A stretch of DNA of 64,000 nucleotides. Origin: Zoogloea sp044344315. Its GTDB lineage: Bacteria > Pseudomonadota > Gammaproteobacteria > Burkholderiales > Rhodocyclaceae. This document shows positions 34,389 through 44,200 of the stretch, in pieces; positions within the stretch are counted from its first letter, which is position 1; each line of letters begins with the position of its first letter. Under the pieces are notes generated by a model. It was not told where the DNA came from and did no database searches. It saw only the letters and a list, made by a program, of their open reading frames with translations. The DNA is taken from contig NZ_JBIJDC010000009.1 in NCBI RefSeq assembly GCF_044344315.1, positions 7,801-71,800 on the forward strand, read 5' to 3'. Made by a program: the position numbers and the translations under genes.

Positions 34389-35747
34389 TCAACTCAGGCT
34401 TTTGGTATGACCGCGCAGCAGGATGCTGGCACGCAGGCCGCCGCCTTCGCGGGGGAGCAGGCGAAACTCACCATGCTGGCCGCGGACGATGCGGTCAACG
34501 ATGGCCAGCCCCAGCCCGGAGCCCTTGGTGTTGCTGCGGGCAGATTCCAGACGGGTGAAGGGGCGTTTGACTTTCTCGGTCTGGGCGGCGGGAATCCCGG
34601 GGCCACGGTCGAGCACCTCGATCATCGGGCGGCCGTCGAGCATGCCGACGGCGAGCTCCGGCGGGTGGCCGGCGTAATGGAGGGCGTTTTCGATCAGGTT
34701 GGTGACGGCCCGGCGCAGGGCCTGGGGGCGTACTTGCGCCCGGGCTGCTGTTGTGGCCAGCACGGAGATGGGAAATCCCCGGCGGGCGTAGAGCCCGGCC
34801 AGTTCATTGGCCAGTTCGGCCAGATCCATGGTTTCCAGGCCTTCATCCCCGTCGGCCTTTGAGAAGGCCAGGAACTGCCCGATGATACGGTCCATGTCTT
34901 CGATGTCGGAGACCATCGCGTCCACCTCGGCCGGATCTGCGCCGCACATTTCAATACCCAGGCGCAGGCGTGCAAGGGGTGTGCGCAGGTCATGGGAGAC
35001 GCCGGCCAGGATCAGGGCCCGGTCGGCGTCGAGCTCCTGGAGGTCGTGGGACATCTGATTGAAGGCGTGGGCCAGGTCGGCCATTTCTGCCGGCCCGCTC
35101 TCGCTGAGGTGGGGTGGGACTTCGCCACGGCCCACCGTGCGCGCGGCGGCGGCCAGGGCCTTGAGGGGGCGATTGAGGCGCGAGACGATCATGTAGGCGC
35201 CCAGCATGGCCAGGCTGAGCGCGGCCGTACCCCACCACATCCACTCCAGAGCATGGGGGCGCATGATCCGCTCGGCCGGCAGCATGAGCCAGAATTCGCC
35301 CGTGTCTTCCGGATCGTCGGCCTGAATGCGGAAACTGACCCAGAAGCCGGCCAGCCCTTCCCACGACGACGCAAAGCGGGTGTCCGGCCCGAGCTGGTGG
35401 CGGACGTCGGCGGTGAGCTTGCGCACCAGGTTGCTGTCTTCCAGGGGTGTCGTCCTGTCGTCGGCTTCGGCCGGATAGATGCGGATGCCTTCCTGGGTCG
35501 CCAGGTCAAGGAGGAGGTCCTTGCGTAGCGAGGGGTCGGCATTGAGCAGGGCCGTGCGCGTCAGGTTGATGATGCTGACGACCGCCTGGGCTGTTTGTGC
35601 GGCCCGGCTGGCCTGGTCGAAATGGCTGAAGATCGCCGACCAGACGGCCACCGAGGCGAGCATCAGCAGGGTGACGACCAGGAAGATCCGCCACAGCAGG
35701 GTGCGCGGAGCCCCTACTAGGAAAGAACGATAGCGGGCAGGCGCCAT
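34389..35747 (-). CDS. EnvZ-like sensor histidine kinase
   Basis: 452 residues from the ATG at 35747. Helix 1 (LLWRIFLVVTLLMLASVAVW) and helix 2 (near residue 165, TAALSLAMLGAYMIVSRL) bound a periplasmic sensor region. HAMP domain follows (RPLKALAAAARTVGRGEVP). The phospho-accepting histidine is in ILAGVSHDLRTPLARLRLG, and the ATPase domain has NLIENALHYAG, DRGPGIP and GSGLGLAIV. It starts 10 bases after its response regulator, so ompR-envZ form an operon. EnvZ orthology rests on gene order and motif style. Confidence 0.9.
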   Translation of the reverse strand: MAPARYRSFLVGAPRTLLWRIFLVVTLLMLASVAVWSAIFSHFDQASRAAQTAQAVVSIINLTRTALLNADPSLRKDLLLDLATQEGIRIYPAEADDRTTPLEDSNLVRKLTADVRHQLGPDTRFASSWEGLAGFWVSFRIQADDPEDTGEFWLMLPAERIMRPHALEWMWWGTAALSLAMLGAYMIVSRLNRPLKALAAAARTVGRGEVPPHLSESGPAEMADLAHAFNQMSHDLQELDADRALILAGVSHDLRTPLARLRLGIEMCGADPAEVDAMVSDIEDMDRIIGQFLAFSKADGDEGLETMDLAELANELAGLYARRGFPISVLATTAARAQVRPQALRRAVTNLIENALHYAGHPPELAVGMLDGRPMIEVLDRGPGIPAAQTEKVKRPFTRLESARSNTKGSGLGLAIVDRIVRGQHGEFRLLPREGGGLRASILLRGHTKSLS

Positions 35748-35757
35748 GGGGGCGGGG

Positions 35758-36486
35758 TCAGGGGGTGTGCTTGTTGCCGTCCGGTATGAAGACGTAGCCA
35801 AAACCCCACACGGTCTGGATGTAGCGGGGCTTGCCGGGATCTTCTTCAATCAGCTTGCGCAGGCGCGAGATCTGCACGTCGATGGAGCGGTCGAAAACGT
35901 CGTATTCCCGGCCTCGGGCCAGTTCCATCAGGCGGTCGCGGGAGAGGGGCTGGCGCGGGTGCTGCAGCAGAACCTTGAGCAGCGCGAATTCACCCGTGGT
36001 GAGGAGAGTTTCCTCGCCATTGCGGATCAGGATGCGGTTGCCCAGTTGCACGACGATCTGGCCGAAGCTCACATCCTCGTCATCGGCAACCGGCGCGCCG
36101 GGCGGCGTCTGGGGCTGACGGCGTAGCACGGCATGGATGCGGGCCACCAGCTCACGGGGGTTGAAAGGTTTCGGCAGGTAGTCGTCGGCCCCCATTTCCA
36201 GGCCAATGATGCGGTCCACGTCGTCGCCCTTGGCCGTCAGCATCACGATGGGGATCTGGTTGCCAGTGCCCCGCAGGCGCCGGCAGATCGACAGGCCATC
36301 TTCCCCGGGCAGCATCAGGTCGAGCACCATCAGGTCGAAGTGTTCACGCAGAATGGCCCGATCCATCTGGGCGGCGTCATTGACCACCTTGACGTTGAAG
36401 CCCTGCTCGCCGAGATAACGCTTGAGCAGGTCACGCAGGCGAAGGTCGTCATCGACGACGAGAACGCGATAGGTTTCTTTTTCCAT
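35758..36486 (-). CDS. ompR: OmpR-family response regulator
   Basis: 242 residues. Receiver domain: LVVDDDLRLRDLLKRYL, phospho-acceptor aspartate in LMVLDLMLPGEDGL, and lysine in VMLTAKGDDVDR. C-terminal winged helix: PLSRDRLMELARGREYDVFD, RSIDVQISRLRKLIE and YIQTVWGFGYVFIPDG. The RSIDVQISRLR and GREYD features match true OmpR. In relatives it controls porins and envelope genes in response to osmolarity. Possible self-binding repeats lie upstream. Confidence 0.93.
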   Translation of the reverse strand: MEKETYRVLVVDDDLRLRDLLKRYLGEQGFNVKVVNDAAQMDRAILREHFDLMVLDLMLPGEDGLSICRRLRGTGNQIPIVMLTAKGDDVDRIIGLEMGADDYLPKPFNPRELVARIHAVLRRQPQTPPGAPVADDEDVSFGQIVVQLGNRILIRNGEETLLTTGEFALLKVLLQHPRQPLSRDRLMELARGREYDVFDRSIDVQISRLRKLIEEDPGKPRYIQTVWGFGYVFIPDGNKHTP

Positions 36487-36540
36487 GGCCCAATCCTAAC
36501 GGCTCACCGCCCGCCCGGCTAGGCCGGCCGTACTGGTCGG

Positions 36541-36555
36541 GTAAGCAAACGTAAG
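36541..36555 (+). promoter_or_regulatory. Candidate OmpR-type tandem half-sites
   Basis: GTAAG occurs at 36541 and again at 36551, exactly one helical turn apart, with an inverted TGTAAG (complement of 36578-36583) nearby. Tandem 10-bp half-sites are how OmpR/PhoB-type dimers bind. The site lies between ompR and a divergent small gene. Match to the GTAACA-like consensus is only partial. Confidence 0.3.
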
Positions 36556-36677
36556 TCCTTGTGGGGGTCTAACATATTCTTACAAAGGCGGATTCCAAGT
36601 CACACGCGGGCTGCCAGAATCAATTCAGGGCCGGGTGGGGATGCCGAAAAACGCCGGTCCGGGTTAGGATAGGGACT

Positions 36678-36998
36678 ATGCGCCACGGGATAGATTCACC
36701 GAAATGGATTCGTCACGGCCTGCCCATCGGGGTGGTTGTGCTTCTGTCTTCGCTGGTTGCGGGCAGTGCCATCGCTGATCAGGGTGAGCGTCTCACGCCC
36801 TTTCTGCGTCAGTATGCGGCGCCCCAGGATCGCCCCGTCCGCCAGATCCCCGCTTTTGCCGCCGAGCCGGCGCGTCGTGGTGAGCTGGATGAGCGCAACC
36901 CCCGTCGCTGGTCGCCGGAGGAGCGTCGCCAGTTACGCCGCGATGTGCACGAGGCCGGTCGCGATGTCTACGGCAATCCGCCGCGCCGCCCCGATTGA
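36678..36998 (+). CDS. Small secreted basic protein, unknown function
   Basis: 106 residues with a hydrophobic signal segment (LPIGVVVLLSSLVAGSAIA, residues about 15-33) and likely cleavage before DQGE. The mature part is proline- and arginine-rich, with the end RRWSPEERRQLRRDVHEAGR and YGNPPRRPD. That WSPEER..LR.D...A...VY pattern recurs in small betaproteobacterial exported proteins as I recall, but no function is known to me. Divergent from ompR, so it may be under OmpR control. TAGGAT 7 bases before the ATG suggests a very short leader. Confidence 0.7.
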   Translation: MRHGIDSPKWIRHGLPIGVVVLLSSLVAGSAIADQGERLTPFLRQYAAPQDRPVRQIPAFAAEPARRGELDERNPRRWSPEERRQLRRDVHEAGRDVYGNPPRRPD

Positions 36999-37041
36999 GG
37001 CCTGAGCCTCTGCCCGCAAGGACCGCAGGCCCGGAGGGCGG

Positions 37042-37047
37042 TAGAAT
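37042..37047 (+). promoter_or_regulatory. Candidate -10 element close to the tsaB start
   Basis: TAGAAT ends 9 bases before the tsaB ATG, and no Shine-Dalgarno sequence is present. If used, transcription would begin at or next to the start codon, giving a leaderless mRNA. Confidence 0.3.
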
Positions 37048-37056
37048 GCGGCCGCT

Positions 37057-37749
37057 ATGAAGATTCTTGCCCTCGAAACATCTACCGATTCCGGCTCCGT
37101 GGCCCTGCTTGACGGAGACGTCCTGACCGAACGTCCGGTTGTCGGTCGTCCAGGCCACTCGGAAACCCTTCTCCCCGAAGTTGTCGCCCTGCTGGAAAGT
37201 TGTGGTGTGGCCCTGGCCCAGCTTGACGCAATCGCCTTTGGTGCCGGGCCAGGTGCGTTCACCGGTCTGCGCCTCGCGTGCGGTGTTGCCCAGGGCCTGG
37301 CCCTGGGCCTCGGCAAGCCGGTGATCCCCGTCGGCAACCTTGAGGCCCTGGCCAGTCAGTGCCGTGAAGGGGCGGTTTTCGTGGCCGCCGATGCGCGCAT
37401 GTCGGAAGTCTATTTTGCCGCCTACCGGCGTACGCCTGCGGGGCTGGAGGAGGTGATGGCGCCGGCCTGCGCCACACCTTCGGAGGTGCGCCTGCCGCCG
37501 GAGGGGACGTGGTTCGGCTTCGGAACGGCCTTCCGGGCCTATCAGGGGACTCTGGTGCCGGGACTCGGGGCGCGTCTGGATGGGTTTGATGAGGCGCCGG
37601 TGCCCCTCGCCTCCAGCATCGCGCGTTTGGCGGCGAAGCGATTTCTTCGTGGCGAAGTGGTGGACCCGGCCTTGGCCGCACCGCTGTACGTGCGCGACAA
37701 GGTTGCCCTGACGACCGCCGAGCGCCTGGCCCGCGGAGGCAAGGCGTGA
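37057..37749 (+). CDS. tsaB: tRNA threonylcarbamoyladenosine biosynthesis protein TsaB
   Basis: ASKHA-fold partner of TsaD in the complex that adds t6A to position 37 of ANN-decoding tRNAs. 230 residues: MKILALETSTDSGSVALLDG, GHSETLLPEVVALLE and AFGAGPGAFTGLRLACGVAQG, all hallmarks of TsaB. C-terminal half is more variable as usual. Followed by rimI, a standard pairing. Confidence 0.94.
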   Translation: MKILALETSTDSGSVALLDGDVLTERPVVGRPGHSETLLPEVVALLESCGVALAQLDAIAFGAGPGAFTGLRLACGVAQGLALGLGKPVIPVGNLEALASQCREGAVFVAADARMSEVYFAAYRRTPAGLEEVMAPACATPSEVRLPPEGTWFGFGTAFRAYQGTLVPGLGARLDGFDEAPVPLASSIARLAAKRFLRGEVVDPALAAPLYVRDKVALTTAERLARGGKA

Positions 37750-37795
37750 TCGTGTGGACCATCGCGGGGGCAGCAGTGATACCGGGAGTGGTACG

Positions 37796-38248
37796 GTGAG
37801 TGTCCTTGCCCTGGATTTCGTGCCCATGGAGACCGCCGATCTGGAATGGATCGCGGCCCAGGACCGAGAGCTTTATCCTTTTCCCTGGTCGGCACAGAAC
37901 TTCGCCGATTCCATCGTTGCCGGATATGGTTGCTGGACCCTGTTCGAGAGCGGGGAGCGCGCCGGCTACGCGGTGCTGATGATGGTGCTGGACGAGGCTC
38001 ACATCCTGAACATCAGTATCTGCAAGGCGCGCCAGGGCTTCGGCCTGGGGCGTCGCCTGCTCGATCACCTGGGGTCCGTGGCCCGGGCTGCGGGAGGGCG
38101 GCAGATGTTCCTGGAGGTGCGTCCCTCCAACGCACCGGCCCTTGCGCTGTACGAGAAGGCCGGCTTTGCAACCATCGGTCGGCGCAAGGGCTACTACCCG
38201 GCTGCCAACGGTCGCGAGGACGCGCTGGTTATGAGGTTGCCGCTGTGA
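37796..38248 (+). CDS. rimI: Ribosomal protein S18 alanine N-acetyltransferase
   Basis: GNAT enzyme that acetylates the N-terminal alanine of ribosomal protein S18. The GTG at 37796, preceded by GGGAG, gives 150 residues, the normal size; a GTG at 37754 would add 14. Seen: ELYPFPWSAQNFADSI, ILNISICKARQGFGLGRRLL (acetyl-CoA Q/RxxGxG/A loop), FLEVRPSNAPALALYEKAGF and RKGYYP. Lies between tsaB and a DNA glycosylase gene. Confidence 0.92.
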   Translation: MSVLALDFVPMETADLEWIAAQDRELYPFPWSAQNFADSIVAGYGCWTLFESGERAGYAVLMMVLDEAHILNISICKARQGFGLGRRLLDHLGSVARAAGGRQMFLEVRPSNAPALALYEKAGFATIGRRKGYYPAANGREDALVMRLPL

Positions 38249-38258
38249 GGTGCATGGA

Positions 38259-39101
38259 ATGAGCCTGCGGCGTGATGCGATCCTGCGCGAGATGGGGCTG
38301 GGGCCCTTGTGGCGCCTGCGCGGCAGCGAGCCGCTGGAGGCAGCGCCTGCTCTGGTCGCAGTGCCGCCGGAGCCTGCCACGAGGCAAGCCGAGGCCGTGC
38401 CGGCTCTCGAGCGCATGCCCGTACCCGAGCCGCGCCGCGTGCGGCCCGATCTGCGGGAGGGCATGCAGCAGGCTGCCATTGAGGCCCTTGCGCCGGCGCT
38501 GCCCGTGCCGCGTTCCGATGTGGGCGACGCGGTGTCCGGACTGGACTGGGAGACCCTGGAGGCGCGCATCCGCGACTGCGAGGCCTGCGGCCTGTGCAAG
38601 CGGCGCAAGCAGGCTGTTCCCGGGGTGGGAGACCGTCAGGCCGACTGGCTGTTTGTCGGTGAGGGGCCGGGGGCGGAAGAGGATGAGCGTGGCGAGCCCT
38701 TTGTCGGCCAGGCCGGGCGTCTGCTTGATGCCATGCTGGCGAGCATCGACCTGAAGCGCGGCGAAGATGTGTACATTGCCAATGCCGTCAAATGCCGCCC
38801 GCCCAACAACCGCACGCCAGAGGCCGCCGAGCTGACAGCCTGCTTCCCCTATCTACAGCGCCAGATTGCCCTGATCCGGCCCCGCCTGATCATTGCCCTG
38901 GGGCGACCGGCGGCCCAGGCCCTGCTCAATGAAGAGGTCCGCATCGCCGCCTCCCGTGGCAAACTCTTCTCCCACAATGACATTCCGGTGGTCGTGACCT
39001 ACCATCCAGCCTATCTATTGCGCAATCTGCAGGACAAGGCCAAGGCTTGGGAAGATCTCTGCTTTGCCCGCCGGACCATGGTTGGCCTGAAGGCTTCCTG
39101 A
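38259..39101 (+). CDS. Family 4-type Fe-S uracil-DNA glycosylase
   Basis: 280 residues. The first ~90 are low-complexity (proline/alanine-rich) linker. The glycosylase core begins at CEACGLCKRRKQAVPGVG, which gives two cluster cysteines; the others are in NAVKCRPPNN and LTACFPYL. Active-site motif GEGPGAEEDERGEPFVGQAG matches GExPGxxEDxxGxPFVG of family 4, and the second motif is VTYHPAYLLR. Removes uracil from DNA after cytosine deamination. Co-transcribed with tsaB-rimI by position. Confidence 0.92.
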   Translation: MSLRRDAILREMGLGPLWRLRGSEPLEAAPALVAVPPEPATRQAEAVPALERMPVPEPRRVRPDLREGMQQAAIEALAPALPVPRSDVGDAVSGLDWETLEARIRDCEACGLCKRRKQAVPGVGDRQADWLFVGEGPGAEEDERGEPFVGQAGRLLDAMLASIDLKRGEDVYIANAVKCRPPNNRTPEAAELTACFPYLQRQIALIRPRLIIALGRPAAQALLNEEVRIAASRGKLFSHNDIPVVVTYHPAYLLRNLQDKAKAWEDLCFARRTMVGLKAS

Positions 39102-39239
39102 ACCGGAAGTGCAAGATTTCAATACGTGGGGTGGCAAAGCCCGCGTCTGCCCCGGGCGCCGCTAGAATGGCCCCGACCTTGCCCCGGGTTGGCTGACCGC
39201 GGGCTTCAACCCGATTTCTCCTCTACGAGGGCGTGCTCC

Positions 39240-39863
39240 ATGTCCATCAAGCATTTTCTGTCCCTGCTCCTGTCGGTCTTCCTGCTTTCCGGTTGCGGAT
39301 ACAACCAGATCCAGATCAACGATGAGCAGATCAACGCCTCCTGGTCGGAGGTGCTTAACCAGTACAAGCGACGTGCCGACCTGATCCCGAACCTGGTGCA
39401 GGTGGTGCAGGGCTATGCCGCCCATGAGAAGGAAGTGCTGACCCGTGTGACCGAAGCGCGTGCCAATGTGGCCGGCATGAAGGTGACCCCCGAACTTGTC
39501 AATGATCCGGAGGCCATGGCCCGTTTCCAGAAGGCCCAGGGCGAGCTGTCCGGTGCCTTGTCCCGCCTGCTGGTGGTGTCCGAGAACTACCCCAACCTCA
39601 AGGCCGACGCCAACTTCCGTGACCTCCAGGCCCAGCTCGAGGGTACTGAGAACCGCATCACCGTTGCCCGCAATCGCTACATCAAGGCCGTCCAGGACTA
39701 CAACATTTCGGTGCGCACCTTCCCCAACAACCTGACCGCCATGGTCATCGGGGCCAAGGCCAAGGCCAACTTTACGGTGGAGAACGAGCAGGCCATCAGC
39801 GAGCCGCCCAAGGTCAATTTTGGCGCGCCCGCTCCGGCAGCCGCGCCGACCAAGGCGCAATAA
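39240..39863 (+). CDS. lemA: LemA-family lipoprotein
   Basis: 207 residues with a lipobox (LLSGC, residues 18-22) so likely an outer- or inner-membrane lipoprotein. The LemA four-helix body follows: YNQIQINDEQINASWSEV, YKRRADLIPNLVQVVQGYA, FQKAQGELSGALSRLLVVSE, NYPNLKADANFRDLQAQLEG and FPNNLTAMVIGAKA. LemA proteins have no defined biochemical function. Two TPM-domain genes follow closely, a widely conserved trio. Confidence 0.93.
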   Translation: MSIKHFLSLLLSVFLLSGCGYNQIQINDEQINASWSEVLNQYKRRADLIPNLVQVVQGYAAHEKEVLTRVTEARANVAGMKVTPELVNDPEAMARFQKAQGELSGALSRLLVVSENYPNLKADANFRDLQAQLEGTENRITVARNRYIKAVQDYNISVRTFPNNLTAMVIGAKAKANFTVENEQAISEPPKVNFGAPAPAAAPTKAQ

Positions 39864-39872
39864 GACATAGCC

Positions 39873-40760
39873 GTGCCCCTGGCCATGGGCCTTACCGTAC
39901 TTCTGCGCGTGCTCCTGGTGCTGCTGTGCAGCCTGGTCGGGGCGCTCCACGCCCAGGAATTACAGCCGCTTCCGACTCTGTCGGCCCATGTCACCGACAC
40001 CCTCGGGCTGTTGCCTGAGGCCCGTCGCGAGGCCCTGGAAGCGCGTCTGGTCGCCCTCGAGAAGGACAAGGGCGCCCAGGTGGCCGTGCTCGTCGTGGCC
40101 ACCACCAAGCCGGAGGCGGTCGAGTCTTACGCCCTGCGTGTGGCCGAGGCCTGGCGACTGGGGCGCCAGGGGGTTGATGACGGGATCCTGTTTCTGATCG
40201 CCCGGGATGATCGCCGAATGCGTATCGAGGTGGGGCGTGGCCTGGAAGGGGCCGTGCCTGACGCCATCGCCAAGCGCATCGTTGCCGATGTGGTGGCGCC
40301 GCATCTGCGGGGTGGCGATTTTGCCGGCGGCATCGAGGCCGGGGTTGAGGCCATTGCGGCCCGTATTTCCGGTGAGGCCTTGCCGCCCCCGACGGCTGCC
40401 AACGCAGGGCAGGAAGCCGGTTTCGAAGAGCTGCTGGTGCTCGGGATCATCGGCACCATTGTGGTAGGTGGCGTGCTGCGGGCCATTTTTGGTCGCCTGC
40501 TCGGTGCGGGCCTGGCCTCGGGTATCGTCGGGTTTGGCGCATGGACTCTGTCCGGGATGCTGGCGATCGGCGTGGTGGGAGGCCTGCTGGCTTTCGTGTT
40601 TGTGTTGGCCATGGGCGCAGGTGGCGGAACGCGCGGGGTCGGCGGCCCGTGGATCGGAGGCGGAATGGGGGGGGGCGGTTTCGGGCGGGGCGGCGGAGGT
40701 GGCGGCTGGTCCGGCGGAGGGGGCGGATTTGGCGGCGGCGGCGCCTCGGGGGGGTGGTGA
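39873..40760 (+). CDS. TPM-domain membrane protein, YgcG/Psb32 type
   Basis: 295 residues from the GTG at 39873 (an ATG 12 bases on is possible). Signal peptide ends GALHAQE. The TPM domain spans about residues 30-150: HVTDTLGLLPEARREALE, VAVLVVATTKPEAVESYALR, GVDDGILFLIARDDRRMRIE. One or two membrane helices follow, then a strongly glycine-rich tail (GGGF, GRGGGGGG and similar units to the end). Thought to act in membrane protein quality control by analogy with plant TLP18.3. Stop shares a base with the next ATG. Confidence 0.9.
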   Translation: MPLAMGLTVLLRVLLVLLCSLVGALHAQELQPLPTLSAHVTDTLGLLPEARREALEARLVALEKDKGAQVAVLVVATTKPEAVESYALRVAEAWRLGRQGVDDGILFLIARDDRRMRIEVGRGLEGAVPDAIAKRIVADVVAPHLRGGDFAGGIEAGVEAIAARISGEALPPPTAANAGQEAGFEELLVLGIIGTIVVGGVLRAIFGRLLGAGLASGIVGFGAWTLSGMLAIGVVGGLLAFVFVLAMGAGGGTRGVGGPWIGGGMGGGGFGRGGGGGGWSGGGGGFGGGGASGGW

Positions 40761-41260
40761 TGTCCATGCTGCGCATCCTGCGTCACCTGCTCACGCCGGC
40801 CTGGGTTCTTGATCGGGTTTTTTCGGCGCAGGTGCTGGCTACCATCGAACAGGCAGTCAAAGCCTCGGAAGCCCGTCACCGGGGCGAGCTTCGCTTTGCT
40901 GTGGAGGCGGGTCTGGATTTTGCCGATCTGCGCTCGGGGGCTTCAGCCCGAGAGCGGGCTGTCGAGGTTTTCTCACAGCTTCGGGTGTGGGACACGGAGG
41001 AGAACACCGGTGTTCTGGTGTATGTCCAGTGGCTCGATCATCGGGTCGAGATCGTGGCCGACAGGGGCATCACCGCACGGGTTACCCAAGCTGAATGGGA
41101 TGGCATCTGCCGTCGCATGGAAACTGCCTTCCGGGATGAGAGATTCGAGCAGGGGGCGGTGGACGCCGTCAAAGCAGTGGGTGATCTGTTGGCAAAGCAC
41201 TTTCCTGCCCGGCTAAAAAACCCCAACGAACTGTCAGATCGCCCGGTTCTGCTGCGCTAG
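40760..41260 (+). CDS. Second TPM-domain protein, soluble type
   Basis: 166 residues without a signal peptide or clear membrane helix. TPM domain: QVLATIEQAVKASEARHRGE, VEVFSQLRVWDTEENTGVLV, YVQWLDHRVEIVADRGITAR. Starts inside the stop of the larger TPM gene, so the two are translated together. Likely works with LemA and the membrane TPM protein. Convergent with the large histidine kinase, 14 bases apart. Confidence 0.88.
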   Translation: MSMLRILRHLLTPAWVLDRVFSAQVLATIEQAVKASEARHRGELRFAVEAGLDFADLRSGASARERAVEVFSQLRVWDTEENTGVLVYVQWLDHRVEIVADRGITARVTQAEWDGICRRMETAFRDERFEQGAVDAVKAVGDLLAKHFPARLKNPNELSDRPVLLR

Positions 41261-41274
41261 CGCCATACCGGAAG

Positions 41275-44200
41275 TCAGTTGACGTTCTGCACGGGTGGCT
41301 GGCCGATGCTGAAATAGAGTGCGGCTCCCTTGCCAACTTCTCCCTCGGCCCATACCTCGCCGCCATGGCGACGGACGATACGTGCAACCGTCGCCAGGCC
41401 GATCCCGGTTCCGGGAAACTCCCGATCGGAGTGGAGGCGCTGGAAGGGGCGGAAGAGATTTTCCCGGTAGCGCATGTCAAAGCCCGCGCCGTTGTCCCGG
41501 ATCATGAATGCGTCCACGTCCTCGTGGCGGGCACAGTCGAATTCGATGCTCGGGTGTTCGACCCGGCCGGTGAATTTCCAGGCGTTGCCGAGCAGGTTCT
41601 CCAGCACCGTGCGCATCAGGCTGGGATCGCCCTCGACTTGCAGCCGGGGAGCGATGCGTACGCTGACTTCCCGCTCGGGCTCTTGCTGGCGCAGTTCATC
41701 GCAGATCACCTGGGCGAGGTGGGAGAGGTCCACCGGGCGGCGTTCCAGCTCCTTGCGGCTGACCCGTGACAGGGTCAGCAGGTCGTCGATCAGTTGGCCC
41801 ATGCGGTGTACCGCGGCACGCACCCGGCGCAGCAGCTCCTTGGCTTCGTCGTCGAGTTTGTCACCGTAATCAGAGCCCAGGATGGCGCTGTAGCCCTCGA
41901 TCGCGCGCAGCGGTGCGCGCAGGTCGTGGGAGACCGAATAGCTGAAGGATTCCAGTTCGCTCAGGGCGGCGCTGAGCTGGGAGGTCCGCTCGGCTACGCG
42001 CCGTTCCAGCTCGGTGTTGAGGCGTTTGATTGCCCGCTCGGCAAACTTGCGTTCGGTCAGGTCGGTGCCCACGCCGACAATGTGGGGCTTGCCGTCGAGG
42101 ATGACCCGGCGGCCCACAACCAGGAAAGGCACCGGCTCGCCGCCATTGCGCCGGAGCATGACCTCGGCCGAGGCTTCTCCGGAGATCAGCGCCGTCTCGA
42201 TGCGGTGGGCCATCAGGGGTTCCTGTTCGGGAATCACGAGGCTCTGGGCTTCGGCATGCAGCAGGATGTCATCGGCCAGCCCGGTCAGCTCGCTGACAAA
42301 GCGGTTCCACAGCAGCAGATGACCATTCTGGTCGAACAGGAAGAAGGGGGCCGGCAGGCTGTCGATGAGACCGCGGGAGAAGTCGCGCTCGGCCTTGAGC
42401 TGCTCCTCTGCCAGCTTGCGGGCGGTGATGTCGCCGATGGAACCGACGACGCGCACGGCTCGCCCCTGCTGGTTGCGATGGGCGAGGCCGCGGGCCAGCA
42501 CCCAATGGAACTTGCCATCCTTGTCGGCGATGCGGTACTCGGACTCGAAGTGTTCGGTTTCTCCGCGCAGGTGGGCGACGAAGTCGGCCCGGTAGCGTGG
42601 CCGGTCGTCCGGATGGATCAGTTTCAGCCATTCCTCGCCGGTGGTGCGCAGGGTGTCACTGTGCAGCCCGAGGAGGGACAGCAGGCGGGCGGAGAGATAA
42701 AGGTAGCGGGTCTTCGGGTCCCAGTCCCAGAGGCCTTCATTGGTGCCCCGCTGAGCAAGCACATAGCGTTCCCGGGTGTCGCGTAGCTGCTCCTCTGCTT
42801 CCAGGAAGGCGGTGCGGTCCTCGACGATGCCCACTCCGCCGAAAACCTTGCCGGCCGCGTTGTACTCGGGTGCAACCCGGATCGACAGAATCTGCATGTC
42901 GGTGGACAGGGGTGATACGAAGGGGCCGTCGTAGGCGCCCCGTTGGCCCAGCAGGGCCTTGCGGAGTACCGACAGGATGGCCTGATCACCAAGGGAGTGC
43001 AGGTCCATGCCGGCCAGCTGGTCAGGGGTGGACTTGAAGAAGTCGGCCAGCCGGCTGTTGCAGTAGCTGACAAGCAGGTCGGAGGTGAAGTGGAAAATCC
43101 CGACCGGTGCGTTCTCGACGAGCGCCCTGTAACGGGCCTGCTGATCGGCGACGGTGCGAGCGATGCTTCGCTCTTCGGATTGGTCCCGGAACACCAGCAC
43201 GACCCCGAGGGGCGTCGTGTGGGATGCCATCATGATGGGCGCGCCGCTCTCTACGATAGGGCGGCGGCGGCCTTCCCGGTCGATCAGCAGGGTATGGTTG
43301 GCCAGCCCGACCCTTCTGCCCTCACGCATGACTTTGTCGGTCGGGCTTTCCATCGGCTCACCAGTGTCCTCACTGATGATCCGGAAGACCTTGGCCAAGG
43401 GCTGGCCGCGGGCCTCGTCCTCGGACCAGCCGGTGAGGGCTTCGGCCACCGGGTTCATCAGGGTGATCCGGCTGTCTTCGGCGGTGGCAATCACCGCATC
43501 GCCGATGCTGCGTAGGGTCACGCCGAGATATTCCCGCGTGGCGCGCTGGGCTGTCTGATCCGAAGCGGCGCCGATGATGGCGCGCAAGCTGCCGTCGGGA
43601 TGGCGGAGCAGGGTCATCGAATCGTGTATCCACAGGTGGCCGGAGCATGAGTTGAGCTGGTATTCGACGCTGATCTCGACGGGATCATCCCCTGGGGTCT
43701 TGAGGGCATCGCCGATGGCAGCCCATACCCGACCAAGATCTTCCGAGGTGGTGCGACGGGCAAAATGTTGCCAGCCGCCCGGGGCACACAGGATGTCTAT
43801 CGGCGTTTCGAGCCAGTCTTCTGCCTTGGCCGAGATGTAGTCATAGCATTCATGGACCGGGTCGAAGCGGTACAGGATGTGCTGGACCTTGGCCAGGGCT
43901 TCGGCGAAGCGCGATTCGGCGCGCAATTGGCGGCTCTGCTGATGGACTGTCACCAGGCGGCAGCTGCGGCTGGCGAAGCGCTGTTCGTGAATGCGGGTTT
44001 CGAGCTCCACCGCCAGGCCACCTGCGGGTTGATGGGTGAGCAGCATGGGATCTGCCGAAGGTAGCGGCAATGGGCTGAGCAGGGTGTCTGCGCGCAGTCC
44101 CGTCAATGTCTCGGGCGAGAGGCCGTAGAGCCGGGCGGCGGCGGCGTTGGCTGCCTGTACAAGGCCGCTGTCTACGTCGTAGAGCCATTGGGGGTCGGGG

